From Bacillus sp. SM2101 (GTDB taxonomy: Bacteria; Bacillota; Bacilli; Bacillales; SM2101), in NCBI RefSeq assembly GCF_018588585.1, contig NZ_JAEUFG010000006.1, positions 53,288 through 117,287 on the forward strand: DNA of 64,000 nt, written 5' to 3'. The notes under the pieces were generated by a model. That model had not been told where the DNA came from, searched no databases, and saw only the letters and a list, made by a program, of their open reading frames with translations. Positions 32,419-41,399 of this stretch are shown piece after piece. The stretch's first letter is position 1, and each line of letters starts with the position of its first letter. Position numbers and translations under genes: made by a program.

Positions 32419-33888
32419 TTAATCTTTCCACTTATATAAAGTGATTTCTCCATATGAAGGGTCCGACATGATACTCGAAGAGAATGAAGTCACTTTCTCA
32501 ATAAATCCTGAAACATTAACCCCTTGTGATTCAAATCCTTTGAGTACATGATCAGTAACATAAATTGTTGCATTCTTATAATATAATTTATCTTGTAGAA
32601 ACCTTTCATAAGTAAATATTCTTTTGTGAGGAAAGGATACGTTATTATACTTTAGCACCCTCGTTTCCTCCCAAGTATATAATACAACAAATTCGTTCTG
32701 TGCATCTAAATAATTGCCTAATTGATATGTAGCTGGTTGCTCTGTTGCTTGTTCGTAAATTAATTTATATCCTACAATAACTTGACTAAGGACAATAACT
32801 GTTAACATCACAACAAGGAAGATGTGAAAGGATCTCTTTAAAATCATAATGAGTAATTGAAAAAGAACCATACCAACTAGAGGCGTTATATGTCTAGGCT
32901 TATCAATGTTTTGCGCAAACAATGCCCAGATGAAATACGTTACCCCGATGATTAATAACCAATAATCCGAGCGTGTGTAAAGTTTTTGTGTAAGTAATTT
33001 ATTGCAACAAAAAATGAATAGTATGCTATATACTAACAATAATAACAATGATTTAGCAGCTACTCCATTCCAGACTATATTTGTTCCAATTAATGTTAAT
33101 AATCGATTAAAAACAGACTCGCTAGCAGTAACTTGTGTTCCACCCCAGTCATTGAAGTGACCGGATGTAAAAGATAGAGCTAATTTAATAAAGCCACTAA
33201 CACTTCCTTCAGTCATTATTAACCCTATAACCCAACATAATTGAAAAATGATTGCAAATACAACTAAACGACTAAGTCTCCCAAAAGATTCAAACCTTTT
33301 CCAATCATATATCCAAAGAAGTATAATACCAATCCCAAAGGGTAAATAAGATAGACGAATGCCTAATACGATACTAAAAAAAAGCAGAGGCAATAACTGC
33401 AAAACAAATCGATCTGAATTTTTTGCTTGAAATAAACTCCATATATACCACCAAAGAAATGCAATCGCTGAACCTTCTGACATAGGTTGAGTAACAATTA
33501 AGCCTACGTAGCTTGCCGTTTGTATGACAGCTACGACCAAAAGGCTTTGTTGTCTATTAATATATTGTCTAGCCATCAAATAAATGGGTATAACGGAAGT
33601 GATCATCGCTAAAACATTAAAAACCGCTAGTGCCTTGGCTCCATTATCAATGACCGTATTTATTAACATACCACCTAATATAAAATAAGGATAACCAGGG
33701 AAATGTGGTTGCATTGATAATAAATCATAACGTGTAAGTGCCAAAGCAAAATCTACCTGATCCCATGTTGCAGCAAAAGGACTACTATATATTAATTGCA
33801 AATAATAATAATAAGTTAAACAAATGATACAAACAGTAACACAAAGTGAAAGTATATGCTTTTTATTATTTTCTAGGAAATGATTCAT
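32419..33888 (-). CDS. Polytopic membrane protein, GT-C glycosyltransferase-like
   Basis: A 489-residue integral membrane protein with roughly ten to twelve hydrophobic helices. The first extracytoplasmic loop carries an acidic residue pattern ([17 protein letters not shown]) and then [13 protein letters not shown], reminiscent of the GT39/ArnT-type lipid-dependent sugar transferases that take sugars from polyprenyl-phosphate carriers. The C-terminal 100 residues form a soluble outside domain. No strong ribosome site precedes the ATG at 33888; a 36-residue ORF lies immediately upstream. Its job may connect with the GT2 and flippase-like genes 2.4 kb away. Exact function unknown. Confidence 0.7.
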   Translation of the reverse strand: MNHFLENNKKHILSLCVTVCIICLTYYYYLQLIYSSPFAATWDQVDFALALTRYDLLSMQPHFPGYPYFILGGMLINTVIDNGAKALAVFNVLAMITSVIPIYLMARQYINRQQSLLVVAVIQTASYVGLIVTQPMSEGSAIAFLWWYIWSLFQAKNSDRFVLQLLPLLFFSIVLGIRLSYLPFGIGIILLWIYDWKRFESFGRLSRLVVFAIIFQLCWVIGLIMTEGSVSGFIKLALSFTSGHFNDWGGTQVTASESVFNRLLTLIGTNIVWNGVAAKSLLLLLVYSILFIFCCNKLLTQKLYTRSDYWLLIIGVTYFIWALFAQNIDKPRHITPLVGMVLFQLLIMILKRSFHIFLVVMLTVIVLSQVIVGYKLIYEQATEQPATYQLGNYLDAQNEFVVLYTWEETRVLKYNNVSFPHKRIFTYERFLQDKLYYKNATIYVTDHVLKGFESQGVNVSGFIEKVTSFSSSIMSDPSYGEITLYKWKD

Positions 33889-33900
33889 TAGGTTTTAAGG

Positions 33901-34011
33901 TTATTGAAAATCAACAAAACGCTGATAATCCCCCAGGCTAACCTCCTTAATTCTTCCAAATAGAGAAGCATAAAAGCGACTTTTCTGCTCATCTTGCAGT
34001 TTCAAAAACAT
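33901..34011 (-). CDS. Possible 36-residue ORF upstream of the GT-C-like gene
   Basis: A short frame beginning ATG at 34011 behind GAGG at 7-base spacing, encoding a charged, helix-prone peptide (KLQDEQKSRFYASLFG...). It ends 12 bases before the membrane protein gene, which itself lacks a ribosome site, so translation could be coupled. It could equally be the remnant of a decayed gene. I do not recognise it. Confidence 0.35.
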   Translation of the reverse strand: MFLKLQDEQKSRFYASLFGRIKEVSLGDYQRFVDFQ

Positions 34012-34090
34012 TATTCAACCTCGACACTACATAGGTTTATGAACTTATTTGTTCCTTATACATCAATATAAGAATACTTTAATATGCTGA

Positions 34091-34122
34091 AAAAAGTACA
34101 AGACTACTGTCTCGTACTTTTT
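34091..34122 (-). terminator. Terminator of the FTR1 operon
   Basis: Stem AAAAGTAC...GTACTTTT with an imperfect inner AAGAC/GTCTC, immediately after the permease stop; minus strand ends TTTTTTC. Confidence 0.8.
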
Positions 34123-34135
34123 AAAAGTATATTTT

Positions 34136-35068
34136 TTAAAGCTTTGTTTGGGGTTCAAGCACCTTAACATTGTTTGTTTGTTCTTGTTTGCTGTTCTCCT
34201 GCTGTTCTTGGCCATAATGGGATTTAATTAGTAAATAGATGACTACGAAGTACCCTATATATGCCAACACTTCTTCAATTGACGGCATAGAAGAATAACC
34301 GAAAAGTGCTTTTAAGAATATGCCAATATCACCAGATAAGAGAGGTGCCACTCCGTTATCTCGCACATAGTGAGCGTAATCGATTGGATGTTCTGGTAAA
34401 AACCAAGTAATGTCATAGACATGTGGCATTACACTACCGATAATTTCTAAATCTTGGAGCATTCCAATTCCTTGAACTAATAAACCAGCTGCTATTAAGA
34501 TAATAAATGCACCAGTAACTTTAAAGAATGTCTTTAATGGAATACGCATTGTCCCTTTAAAGAAGAAGTAACAAATGACTACAGCAATGAGCGTACCCGT
34601 TATTGCTCCCCAACCTTCAAGTGCTGCACCAATATTCCCCCCGGTAATAGCTGCAAAGAAAAATACTGTTTCGACACCCTCTCGCAAAACGACTAGAAAT
34701 GAATGAATAACCATACCAATTATATTACCTGTTGAAATAAATCGGTTCATTTTTCCTTCTACATTACCCTTAATATCTTTACTATGTGCTGCCATCCAAA
34801 ACACCATTTGGGTAAGTAGCAACGTAGAAACTAAAATAATTCCAATCTTTAAGTACATCTCGTTTCCCATAGCTGCAAAACCGGTAAAAACAACTTGGAA
34901 CAACATCGCTATCCCAACACTTGCTAATACTGCTAATCCTGCTCCTAACCACACATATTTAGTATATTTTGAATGGTCCATTCTTTTTAAGTAGGTTGTA
35001 ATGATCCCAACAATGAGCAGGGCTTCAAGAACCTCTCGAAACGTAATTAATAATGCTTGAATTTGCAT
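34136..35068 (-). CDS. FTR1-family high-affinity iron permease
   Basis: An iron transporter of 310 residues with seven predicted membrane helices. The two diagnostic REXXE motifs are present: REVLEAL (about residue 11) and REGVETV (about residue 130); these are essential for iron passage in FTR1/EfeU proteins. Unlike B. subtilis EfeU (YwbL, about 480 residues), it has no N-terminal extracellular domain. That role may be taken by the secreted protein encoded 70 bases upstream, behind a perfect Fur box. The ATG at 35068 follows AAGGAGAAAAGCT. The substrate is inferred from family and Fur control. Confidence 0.9.
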   Translation of the reverse strand: MQIQALLITFREVLEALLIVGIITTYLKRMDHSKYTKYVWLGAGLAVLASVGIAMLFQVVFTGFAAMGNEMYLKIGIILVSTLLLTQMVFWMAAHSKDIKGNVEGKMNRFISTGNIIGMVIHSFLVVLREGVETVFFFAAITGGNIGAALEGWGAITGTLIAVVICYFFFKGTMRIPLKTFFKVTGAFIILIAAGLLVQGIGMLQDLEIIGSVMPHVYDITWFLPEHPIDYAHYVRDNGVAPLLSGDIGIFLKALFGYSSMPSIEEVLAYIGYFVVIYLLIKSHYGQEQQENSKQEQTNNVKVLEPQTKL

Positions 35069-35138
35069 AGCTTTTCTCCTTCCCCACTAGGAGTATCTCA
35101 TAAGACGAATTTCGAAACACTTAAATGATGCTCATATC

Positions 35139-35900
35139 TTACTTTCTTTTTTTCTTCATAGAATATATAACAATAGCTATTATCACACCAATGATTAAAA
35201 GAATTGGAATCCAGTTTGTAAAGTTAGATAAATCTGTCCATTCTTTTTTTCCAGTATCCGTCAAAGTAGACTCAACATCTTCTTCGTTAAAATGTCCAAC
35301 TTCAATATTTAACACATTAAGCTGCTCTTGAATTGTCGAAAGAATGATTTCTTTACTTTCTATAAAACTATTAATATCTGCTTCTTTCTCACCTACACCA
35401 AATAATCCAGGATTTCCAAGGGCAGATAATGCAAGATCAAACTCATTTCTTAACGATTGATCCAATTCTTGATCTTTACTCTCGATAAGTGGTGATAATG
35501 CTTCATATGTAGCAAATCCTTTTGCTAATAAACGCTTAGATGTATCAAAATCTTCAAAGTTTAGTTCAATACTTTCAAGTCGACGTGCTATATTCAAAAC
35601 GAGGATTTTTTCTAAGTCCTTAATGACTGCATCTTTATTTTCATCCTCTATATGTTTTGTAATAGTTTCTGTTGGCTCTGAGCCCATATGGAGGTCAACA
35701 TCTTCTTTGACTGTCTCGTAAATGGCTTTAACCTCAGAAAAATTAGGTGGTTCTTCATTTAATTTTATAAGCATATCCTTATATGCTTCAGCAATCGGCT
35801 CCTTATTTGGATCACCGTATGAATATGCAAAAACTTGAGTCGATAATAGCGAATTGAAAATGAATATCAATGTCACCCAAAAAAATAATACCTTTTTCAT
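35139..35900 (-). CDS. Secreted, membrane-tethered partner of the FTR1 permease
   Basis: A 253-residue protein with a signal peptide (about 1-25, cleaving near VFA), a helical, Glu/Asp-rich extracellular domain and one C-terminal membrane helix (about 229-248) ending KKKRK. It resembles the N-terminal domain that some bacterial FTR1 proteins carry in cis. Its early segment IAEAYKDM...V..IYE resembles the Fur-linked lipoprotein at 39833-41041. The ATG at 35900 follows GGGAGGAAATATT; a perfect Fur box lies 26 bases upstream. It precedes the permease in one operon. Iron binding or delivery is inferred. Confidence 0.78.
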   Translation of the reverse strand: MKKVLFFWVTLIFIFNSLLSTQVFAYSYGDPNKEPIAEAYKDMLIKLNEEPPNFSEVKAIYETVKEDVDLHMGSEPTETITKHIEDENKDAVIKDLEKILVLNIARRLESIELNFEDFDTSKRLLAKGFATYEALSPLIESKDQELDQSLRNEFDLALSALGNPGLFGVGEKEADINSFIESKEIILSTIQEQLNVLNIEVGHFNEEDVESTLTDTGKKEWTDLSNFTNWIPILLIIGVIIAIVIYSMKKKRK

Positions 35901-35925
35901 ATAATATTTCCTCCCACACAATTAA

Positions 35926-35945
35926 TGATAATGATTATCATCATT
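35926..35945. promoter_or_regulatory. Fur box of the FTR1 operon
   Basis: TGATAATGATTATCA (35926-35940) is a perfect 7-1-7 Fur site. The extended 19-mer GATAATGATTATCATCATT matches the classic Fur box at 17 of 19 positions. It is right upstream of the secreted FTR1 partner. Confidence 0.92.
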
Positions 35946-36305
35946 AATGTCAATACTATATATTAAGAAAAGCATAAGTGTCATTACTAATGTTTCTTGC
36001 TCTGTTCAATGTTATTTAAACGTAAAGTTCTTGTTTGAAGCCTGTCCGGAAAAACTTCATTAAAATGTGACGAAACTTTAGCACATATTAAGTGATTTCA
36101 AATCAGACCGAAACGGTTTGAGAGGCTTGAAGGTGTTGCAATAGGCACAAACACCTCCTACATCTTTAAAAAAGCATTTTAGCTATTCATACGTCATTCT
36201 GTAGATCTCTTAACAGGTTAGAATTATAGCTTTTCGTACTGGTGGCATGTATCTTCTATCCATTGATGATACAAAATCATATTTTACTGACATAATTTTG
36301 TGAAG
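35946..36305. other. Intergenic region without recognised feature
   Basis: This is the gap between the FTR1 operon's Fur box and the GT2 stop codon. It contains a GGTGTT/AACACC hairpin near 36140-36168 that could terminate the envelope cluster weakly. I see no ORF with a ribosome site and no repeat copy. Confidence 0.4.
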
Positions 36306-37070
36306 TTAGCTACTCTTTTTCGCTGCTTCTAATGGTAATATGTGATAATTGTAATCTATTTCTACTTGTTCGACTGGCCTTGTTATTTCTTTTATTATTG
36401 CAGGTAGGACACTTGTCATATAAGAATTAAATTTAATAAAAGATTTGCCTTTTGTCCTCACATGATACTTAATGGGAACTTCCTTCACACGAAATCCTTT
36501 TCTTACTAAATTTAGCGTGATAACTTGGGCATAATTGTAATCATGAATAATCTCAGCATTTTTCATCGCCTGTAGTGAGAATGCCCTCATACCCGATTGT
36601 CCATCATGTATCCATTTTCTTAGAAGGATGGATTGCATAAATGTAAAGCAATAATTTCCTAACCTGCGATGAAGCTTCATTCCTTGAATTGTCCCAAGAA
36701 AGCGTGAACCCATTACATAATCATATTCACCTGATAAGATTGGCTGTAAAAGATCAGGGATTTGTGCTGCTGGATATTCATTATCAGCATCTATCATTAC
36801 ACTGATGTGTCCACCTAACCTAACACTTTCCTCTAACCCCTTTCTAACAGCTGCTCCTAAACCTTGGTTTGATGAAAATTGATAAAAATAATCCGCGCCT
36901 GCCTCTCGTGCTACTTTCACCGTTTGATCTGTGGAGCCATCATCAATAACGAGTACTTTTACTTCTAACCTGTCATGAAAGTATCTAGGGATTGCTTTAA
37001 TAACCTCAGCGATTGATTTTTCTTCATTGTGGGCTGGTAAAAATACGATTACAGTTTGCTTCATCATCAT
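36306..37070 (-). CDS. Family 2 glycosyltransferase, dolichyl-phosphate-sugar-synthase-like
   Basis: A 254-residue GT-A fold enzyme without membrane helices. It shows the N-terminal VFLPAHNEEKSI, VIDDGSTDQTV, the NQGLGAAVRKGL block and the metal-binding MIDADNEY, typical of DPM1-type enzymes that load a sugar onto a polyprenyl phosphate. It begins with an ATG at 37070 overlapping the stop of the phosphodiesterase gene by 4 bases (ATGA), so the three genes of the cluster are translationally coupled. Sugar and acceptor are not readable from sequence. Confidence 0.88.
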   Translation of the reverse strand: MMMKQTVIVFLPAHNEEKSIAEVIKAIPRYFHDRLEVKVLVIDDGSTDQTVKVAREAGADYFYQFSSNQGLGAAVRKGLEESVRLGGHISVMIDADNEYPAAQIPDLLQPILSGEYDYVMGSRFLGTIQGMKLHRRLGNYCFTFMQSILLRKWIHDGQSGMRAFSLQAMKNAEIIHDYNYAQVITLNLVRKGFRVKEVPIKYHVRTKGKSFIKFNSYMTSVLPAIIKEITRPVEQVEIDYNYHILPLEAAKKSS

Positions 37071-38524
37071 TTGTGAACGCCCTTTCTTATCGCATCTACT
37101 AAAACTGGTCCACGGCTATGACTAGGGTAGGGAGCACCTAATAAGTATGCGATTGTAGGCGCAACTGAAACGAGACTTTGCTTGTCGTCAATTCGCTTAC
37201 CTTTTTCAATATTTGCTCCATACATAAAAAATGGAACATAGCGTTCTCCCTCATCTAAATGTCCATGACCACCTATCCCATCAGCTTGTCCATGGTCAGC
37301 ACAAACGATAATTGTTGTGTTTGTCATCTTTCCTTGTTCTTCTAGCCAATCAACATATTCCTTTAGCAAAGTATCTGCTTCTTCAATTTTTTGAATATAT
37401 TCATCATATAGAACACCACGGCTATGACCTGTTTGGTCTGTACTAATTAACTGGGCGACTAGTAAATCCGGATCTTGTTCGCTCATAATTAACTTTGCTC
37501 TATCAATGATGTTTCTGTCTGCAACATCATTATGCATAACTGCTGTAACGGTTTCCACATCATCACCCATTGAGTCAACTAAATGCGCGATGCCTAGCAG
37601 TCTTCCTTTTTTACCTACTTTTCGCAATGAGTCAAAGATACTCTCTACTTTAATTCCTAATTTCCACACCATATTTGATTTAATACCGTGTTCAAAAGGA
37701 TATGTTCCAGTAAACATTGAAGTAAAGCATACAACTGTTCTAGCTGGATATAACGTTTCCATTTGAGAATAGTCTGTACCATTTTTTCTTAAATAATCTA
37801 AGAAGGGTGTATTCGCCTCTTCAAATCGCTCTTTTCTCATACCATCAACGACCAAGACAACTACTTTATCACTCATCGCTTCCTTTTGTTCTGGAGCGTT
37901 ATTTGTTTTTTCACTTATTATTTTTGGCTTCCAATCAAACAAATTTCGATGTAATATCCATGCAAATAATAATAAAAAGACATAAAATGCTAATAAAGGC
38001 GCGTATGATAATTCAAAACCCATGTGCATTTGTTCAAATGTTAAATTCCACAATGACAGAAGTAATAAGAACTTTGGTAATTGCTCTTGTGCATTACCAC
38101 TCGTTGAATCACTATTTTTTAGTACGAGCTTCCAAAAACGTGTAAAATTCCACCACGTTGTTCCAATGCGCAAATGATAATACAATGTACCCCAAAAAAA
38201 GACCGTAAAAAAGAAATATAACCCTAAAGCAAATAGTAGTAATGGGACATTAACACTGTTCCAAATAATTAAATAAATAACAAATGGTATCCATAAATAA
38301 TTACGTAAAAACAATGGAAAATCATAAATGAAATATAGTATAAACACAGGGAGTATTAAAATAAAGCTTAATAGAAATGCTGAAAACGATTGTCCCGCAA
38401 AAAGAGTTGTAAGATTAAATAGAAGCATCGTACCTATTACAAAAATAGGTGTGAATGGCTTCCCTTCATTCAAAAGATTCCAGCACCGAGCTGCAAACTT
38501 CTCAAATTTTGACGCCTTTTTCAT
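37067..38524 (-). CDS. Membrane-anchored alkaline-phosphatase-superfamily phosphodiesterase
   Basis: A 485-residue protein with five or six N-terminal membrane helices (about 20-190) and a catalytic domain of the nucleotide pyrophosphatase/phosphodiesterase type. Visible are VVLVVDGMRKERF with the first metal Asp, the nucleophile threonine in YPARTVVCFTSMFTGTYPFEHG, STDQTGHSRG and the metal ligands ADHGQADGIGGHGH. The ATG at 38524 follows AAGGAGG and overlaps the upstream stop (ATGA). The role is likely hydrolysis or transfer of a phospho-group on a lipid or glycopolymer; the substrate is unknown. Confidence 0.85.
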   Translation of the reverse strand: MKKASKFEKFAARCWNLLNEGKPFTPIFVIGTMLLFNLTTLFAGQSFSAFLLSFILILPVFILYFIYDFPLFLRNYLWIPFVIYLIIWNSVNVPLLLFALGLYFFFTVFFWGTLYYHLRIGTTWWNFTRFWKLVLKNSDSTSGNAQEQLPKFLLLLSLWNLTFEQMHMGFELSYAPLLAFYVFLLLFAWILHRNLFDWKPKIISEKTNNAPEQKEAMSDKVVVLVVDGMRKERFEEANTPFLDYLRKNGTDYSQMETLYPARTVVCFTSMFTGTYPFEHGIKSNMVWKLGIKVESIFDSLRKVGKKGRLLGIAHLVDSMGDDVETVTAVMHNDVADRNIIDRAKLIMSEQDPDLLVAQLISTDQTGHSRGVLYDEYIQKIEEADTLLKEYVDWLEEQGKMTNTTIIVCADHGQADGIGGHGHLDEGERYVPFFMYGANIEKGKRIDDKQSLVSVAPTIAYLLGAPYPSHSRGPVLVDAIRKGVHK

Positions 38525-39471
38525 GAAGAATAGCCTCCTTTTCTTTTTATCCAAGTGATGATAGAACTAACAGAAACTGGTGTGAAAATAATTGTTATTA
38601 TTCCTACAATAAACGAAAAAATAAATTTAAAACCATGACTAATAATTGCAATCTCGTATGCCTCTTTCATTGTGATGTTTTTTATACTAGTAATGGCAAA
38701 TGTCATAACCGTTTCATAGGTGGCAAGTCCGCCAGGAGTTACCTGAAACACTTGGCCACCGACAGTTAAACTATTTACCCATACTGAATGCAAAAAAGCG
38801 AGATTACCTTGATAAAGGAGAGCGACACCGTATACGACAATTCCTTCACATATCCAGCTTAATAAAACTGTCGAAAGGATTAATAACCCCTTCCAACCTT
38901 TTAACGCATTTTTCAACAAAGCAATATGCCTTCTCACAAGATTGGCAAACTTTCTTATAAAAAAAATGGCAATAATAGTAACCATGAAAAAAACAGCACC
39001 ATAGAAAAAAATAGATTGCTGCAATGGGAAGCTTTTTAATATAATTATAAATCCAAACCCTGATATTGACATTAAGATGGCCATATCGATGATGCGTAAT
39101 ACTACGACTGAATGTAATACCTCATCTAGTCGGATTAGCTTCTCCTTCTTTGCCATCACTCCGACTCTTACAACGTCTCCAACTTTGAAAGGTACTACAT
39201 GATTAACAAAAAGGCTTAAGAAGATGCCTTGCATACAAGTGATTAACGTAACCTTACCGTTTACATACCATTTCCAGGCTAACGACCGCAAGATAAATGA
39301 CAGTCCATAAACTACAAACATGACAGCCAATAATAGTGGTGTATTTATAAGTTTTTTTATTGATAATAGCAAGTCAGAACTATTAAACAGCGTGGATGAT
39401 AAGATTATAAAGATAACTACAGAACAAATCCCAATTGCTTTTACCAACAGTGAAAGATTACTTCTTTTCAT
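38521..39471 (-). CDS. Flippase-like/LPG-synthase-type integral membrane protein (UPF0104)
   Basis: A 316-residue protein with about eight membrane helices, matching the lysylphosphatidylglycerol-synthase N-terminal (flippase) superfamily also found in AglD and many glycosylation clusters. Typical blocks are FVVYGLSFILRSLAWKWYV, NHVVPFKVGDVVRVG, and QVFQVTPGGLATYETVMTF. No lysyl-transferase domain is present, so it is not MprF itself. It is first in a coupled operon with the phosphodiesterase and GT2, which suggests moving or presenting a lipid-linked intermediate. Confidence 0.82.
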   Translation of the reverse strand: MKRSNLSLLVKAIGICSVVIFIILSSTLFNSSDLLLSIKKLINTPLLLAVMFVVYGLSFILRSLAWKWYVNGKVTLITCMQGIFLSLFVNHVVPFKVGDVVRVGVMAKKEKLIRLDEVLHSVVVLRIIDMAILMSISGFGFIIILKSFPLQQSIFFYGAVFFMVTIIAIFFIRKFANLVRRHIALLKNALKGWKGLLILSTVLLSWICEGIVVYGVALLYQGNLAFLHSVWVNSLTVGGQVFQVTPGGLATYETVMTFAITSIKNITMKEAYEIAIISHGFKFIFSFIVGIITIIFTPVSVSSIITWIKRKGGYSS

Positions 39472-39625
39472 ACTCTCTTCCCATTCATCTTTACTCTGTA
39501 CCTTAAGATATTACCATAAATAATACTTAAAATATATTTTTTACAAAGGCTGTTTGGATACACTATAGTCCATGACATTTATCCAATGACCTACCTTACC
39601 TAACAAGTTTAAATTGCATTGAAGT

Positions 39626-39773
39626 TTACGAAAGGCTGCTTACGCATTGATTGTTGCTCTTCCTTCTGAGATATAATCACGTAAACACCTAGTGTTTGTG
39701 GCAACTTTTTGATAATATTTAACTCTCTTAAAACTCATCTTACAACAAAGTTTACGAACAGTGCCCTACGAAA
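39626..39773 (+). repeat. MITE-like repeat, copy 4, near-perfect 8-bp target duplication
   Basis: The element (39634-39765, 132 bp) begins GGCTGCTTACGCATTGATTG and ends AAGTTTACGAACAGTGCC. It is flanked by TTACGAAA and CTACGAAA (7 of 8). It lies in the 361-bp gap between the Fur-linked lipoprotein's terminator and the flippase-like gene; nothing else is visible in that gap. Confidence 0.8.
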
Positions 39774-39799
39774 AATTCCTTTTCGCAATGTATTTTTTC

Positions 39800-39828
39800 T
39801 CAAACAAAGAGCCGCAAAGAGCGGCTTC
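39800..39828 (-). terminator. Terminator of the Fur-linked lipoprotein gene
   Basis: Stem AGCCGC/GCGGCT (39810-39815 and 39821-39826) right after the stop codon, followed by CTTTGTTTG on the minus strand. Confidence 0.75.
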
Positions 39829-39832
39829 TATG

Positions 39833-41041
39833 TTATTCATTGATTAATTTGTCAAGTGTAGCAACGATTGATTCACTAATAGGCGCTGCTTCCTCACCCT
39901 TATTCTCGCTAACTGCATCATACCATTTTTCTGCTTGTTCTAGGAGTGCTATTCTGTCATCTCCAAGCTCTAGCTCGATAGCTTTAACAAACATATTTCC
40001 TTCTAATGCTTCGATTGTCGCTTCATTCACGTTACCTTCTTCTAAAGCAGTTACTACTTTCCCGTGGTATACCTTTGATTTCCCTACAAATGCTTTTGTA
40101 AATAAGTCATGTACTTGCTCTGCTTTGATGTCAACAGGATTTGTCATATTCAGAGAGAATAATTCATCTAGCTGTTGAGCAGCAGCTTCATCACCACCTG
40201 ATAAAGATCCTTTAATTGCTTGGAAGAAGCCCCATGCTTCAGCCTGCATGATCGTTAGGTTTAATTCATCAGCATTACCTTCTGCTACTGCTGCTTCAAT
40301 TTTTTCTGCGTAAGATTGAGCTGCTAAATAGTAACTACGGTAAATTGATTTATCAGTTAATTGAACAAGTATTGAAAAATCTTCAATATTTCCTTCATTT
40401 AATGCTATCTCTTGAGCCGCAAGCCCTGCTTGAATGCTCTGTTCCATACTAGAAGTATCAGTTAATTCATAGTAACTATCACGTTTCACAGCTGTTGGTA
40501 TAATCACTTCTTCTGCTAAAAGCTTTAATTCTGCAAAAGCTAATTCAGCATCTGCTTGCTTTTCCTCTTCTAAAAATGCAATCACATCTTTATGTAAACT
40601 CTTTTGCTTATGATAGAAGTAGGATTGTGTTAACTTATCAATTATTTGTTTGGCAATATTTGCATCTAGCTCACCTGCTGCTGCTGCATCCTTTGCCGTT
40701 ACAATCGCTTGATCGAAATCACCATTTGTTTCAGTGACCGCATCTTGAAGGTCTGCCTCGTATAAGCTACCTACCTTATCCCAATCTACTGGATTTCCTT
40801 CTTTTGCATTACCTAGCTCTTCAATCATTAATTTATATGCTTCAATTTGCTTTGATGTAATCGAATCTTCTACAGATACCTCAGTAGTTTCATCAGAAGT
40901 TTGTTGTTCCTCAACTTGTTCAACAGATGCTTCTTCTTTTTTATCAGTAGATGTTTCCTCTGTATCAGAACTACATCCTGCTAGCACACCGCCAGCAAAT
41001 ACTATACTTGAAAATAAAGTAATAACTTTTTTCTTATTCAC
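39833..41041 (-). CDS. Fur-controlled surface lipoprotein, probably iron-related
   Basis: A 402-residue lipoprotein: signal peptide with lipobox VLAGC (Cys about 23), a Thr/Glu/Lys-rich spacer to about 55, then an all-helical acidic domain. An N-terminal segment QIEAYKLMIEELG...VGSLYE resembles the FTR1 partner's IAEAYKDMLIKL...VKAIYE, and a related V..LF..A segment recurs near residue 310, suggesting an internal repeat. One good and one weaker Fur box lie just upstream. I infer a cell-surface iron-binding role; no experimentally known family is recognised. It has its own terminator. Confidence 0.78.
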   Translation of the reverse strand: MNKKKVITLFSSIVFAGGVLAGCSSDTEETSTDKKEEASVEQVEEQQTSDETTEVSVEDSITSKQIEAYKLMIEELGNAKEGNPVDWDKVGSLYEADLQDAVTETNGDFDQAIVTAKDAAAAGELDANIAKQIIDKLTQSYFYHKQKSLHKDVIAFLEEEKQADAELAFAELKLLAEEVIIPTAVKRDSYYELTDTSSMEQSIQAGLAAQEIALNEGNIEDFSILVQLTDKSIYRSYYLAAQSYAEKIEAAVAEGNADELNLTIMQAEAWGFFQAIKGSLSGGDEAAAQQLDELFSLNMTNPVDIKAEQVHDLFTKAFVGKSKVYHGKVVTALEEGNVNEATIEALEGNMFVKAIELELGDDRIALLEQAEKWYDAVSENKGEEAAPISESIVATLDKLINE

Positions 41042-41077
41042 TAAAAACCTCTCCCTGAATGTGTTGTGTTTGTTTAT

Positions 41078-41092
41078 TGATAATGATTTTCA
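41078..41092. promoter_or_regulatory. Fur box 1 of the lipoprotein gene
   Basis: TGATAATGATTTTCA matches the 7-1-7 Fur consensus at 13 of 14 defined positions, 37 bases upstream of the lipoprotein ATG. Confidence 0.85.
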
Positions 41093-41110
41093 TTACAGGT
41101 TGAATTATAC

Positions 41111-41129
41111 AGAGAATGATTTTCAATGT
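41111..41129. promoter_or_regulatory. Weaker second Fur-like box
   Basis: GAGAATGATTTTCAATGTC resembles the 19-bp Fur box at 15 of 19 positions and is centred about 33 bp from box 1, so two dimers could bind side by side. Confidence 0.5.
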
Positions 41130-41253
41130 CAATGGTATTTCATAAAAAAGGTTGATTGCTAGTTCATAGATTACTAGTCAATTCAACCAAAAGTTGTAAC
41201 AATTCTCATCCTTCTTTACGATGCTGAAGTCAAGTTTGTTATGTAAGCTTAAA

Positions 41254-41386
41254 TTATTCAAGGTTGCTTCCGCATTGATTGTTGCTTTTCGCCCTTACAT
41301 ATAAACGAATATATACATCTAGCATTAGTGGCGTCTTTCCTATTCTCATAATAGCAACTAATTTAAGAAAAAAGAGCATTATTCAA
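41254..41386 (+). repeat. MITE-like repeat, copy 5, with perfect 8-bp target duplication
   Basis: The element (41262-41378, 117 bp) begins GGTTGCTTCCGCATTGATTG and ends AATTTAAGAAAAAAGAGCA. TTATTCAA flanks it on both sides (41254-41261 and 41379-41386). The right-hand duplication abuts the ribosome site (AAAGGGGG) of the cupin gene, so the element forms that gene's immediate upstream region. Confidence 0.8.
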
Positions 41387-41399
41387 AGGGGGAATATAA

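Noticed and set aside
37506..38145. Plus-strand ORFs of 86 and 112 codons
   Set aside because: They are antisense shadows of the phosphodiesterase gene with no ribosome sites.
38521..39471. MprF (lysylphosphatidylglycerol synthase)
   Set aside because: Only the flippase-type membrane domain is present; the cytoplasmic aminoacyl-transfer domain is missing.
36306..41041. Prophage or defence island
   Set aside because: No integrase, phage structural, nuclease, toxin or restriction genes are visible; the accessory genes are iron and envelope functions.
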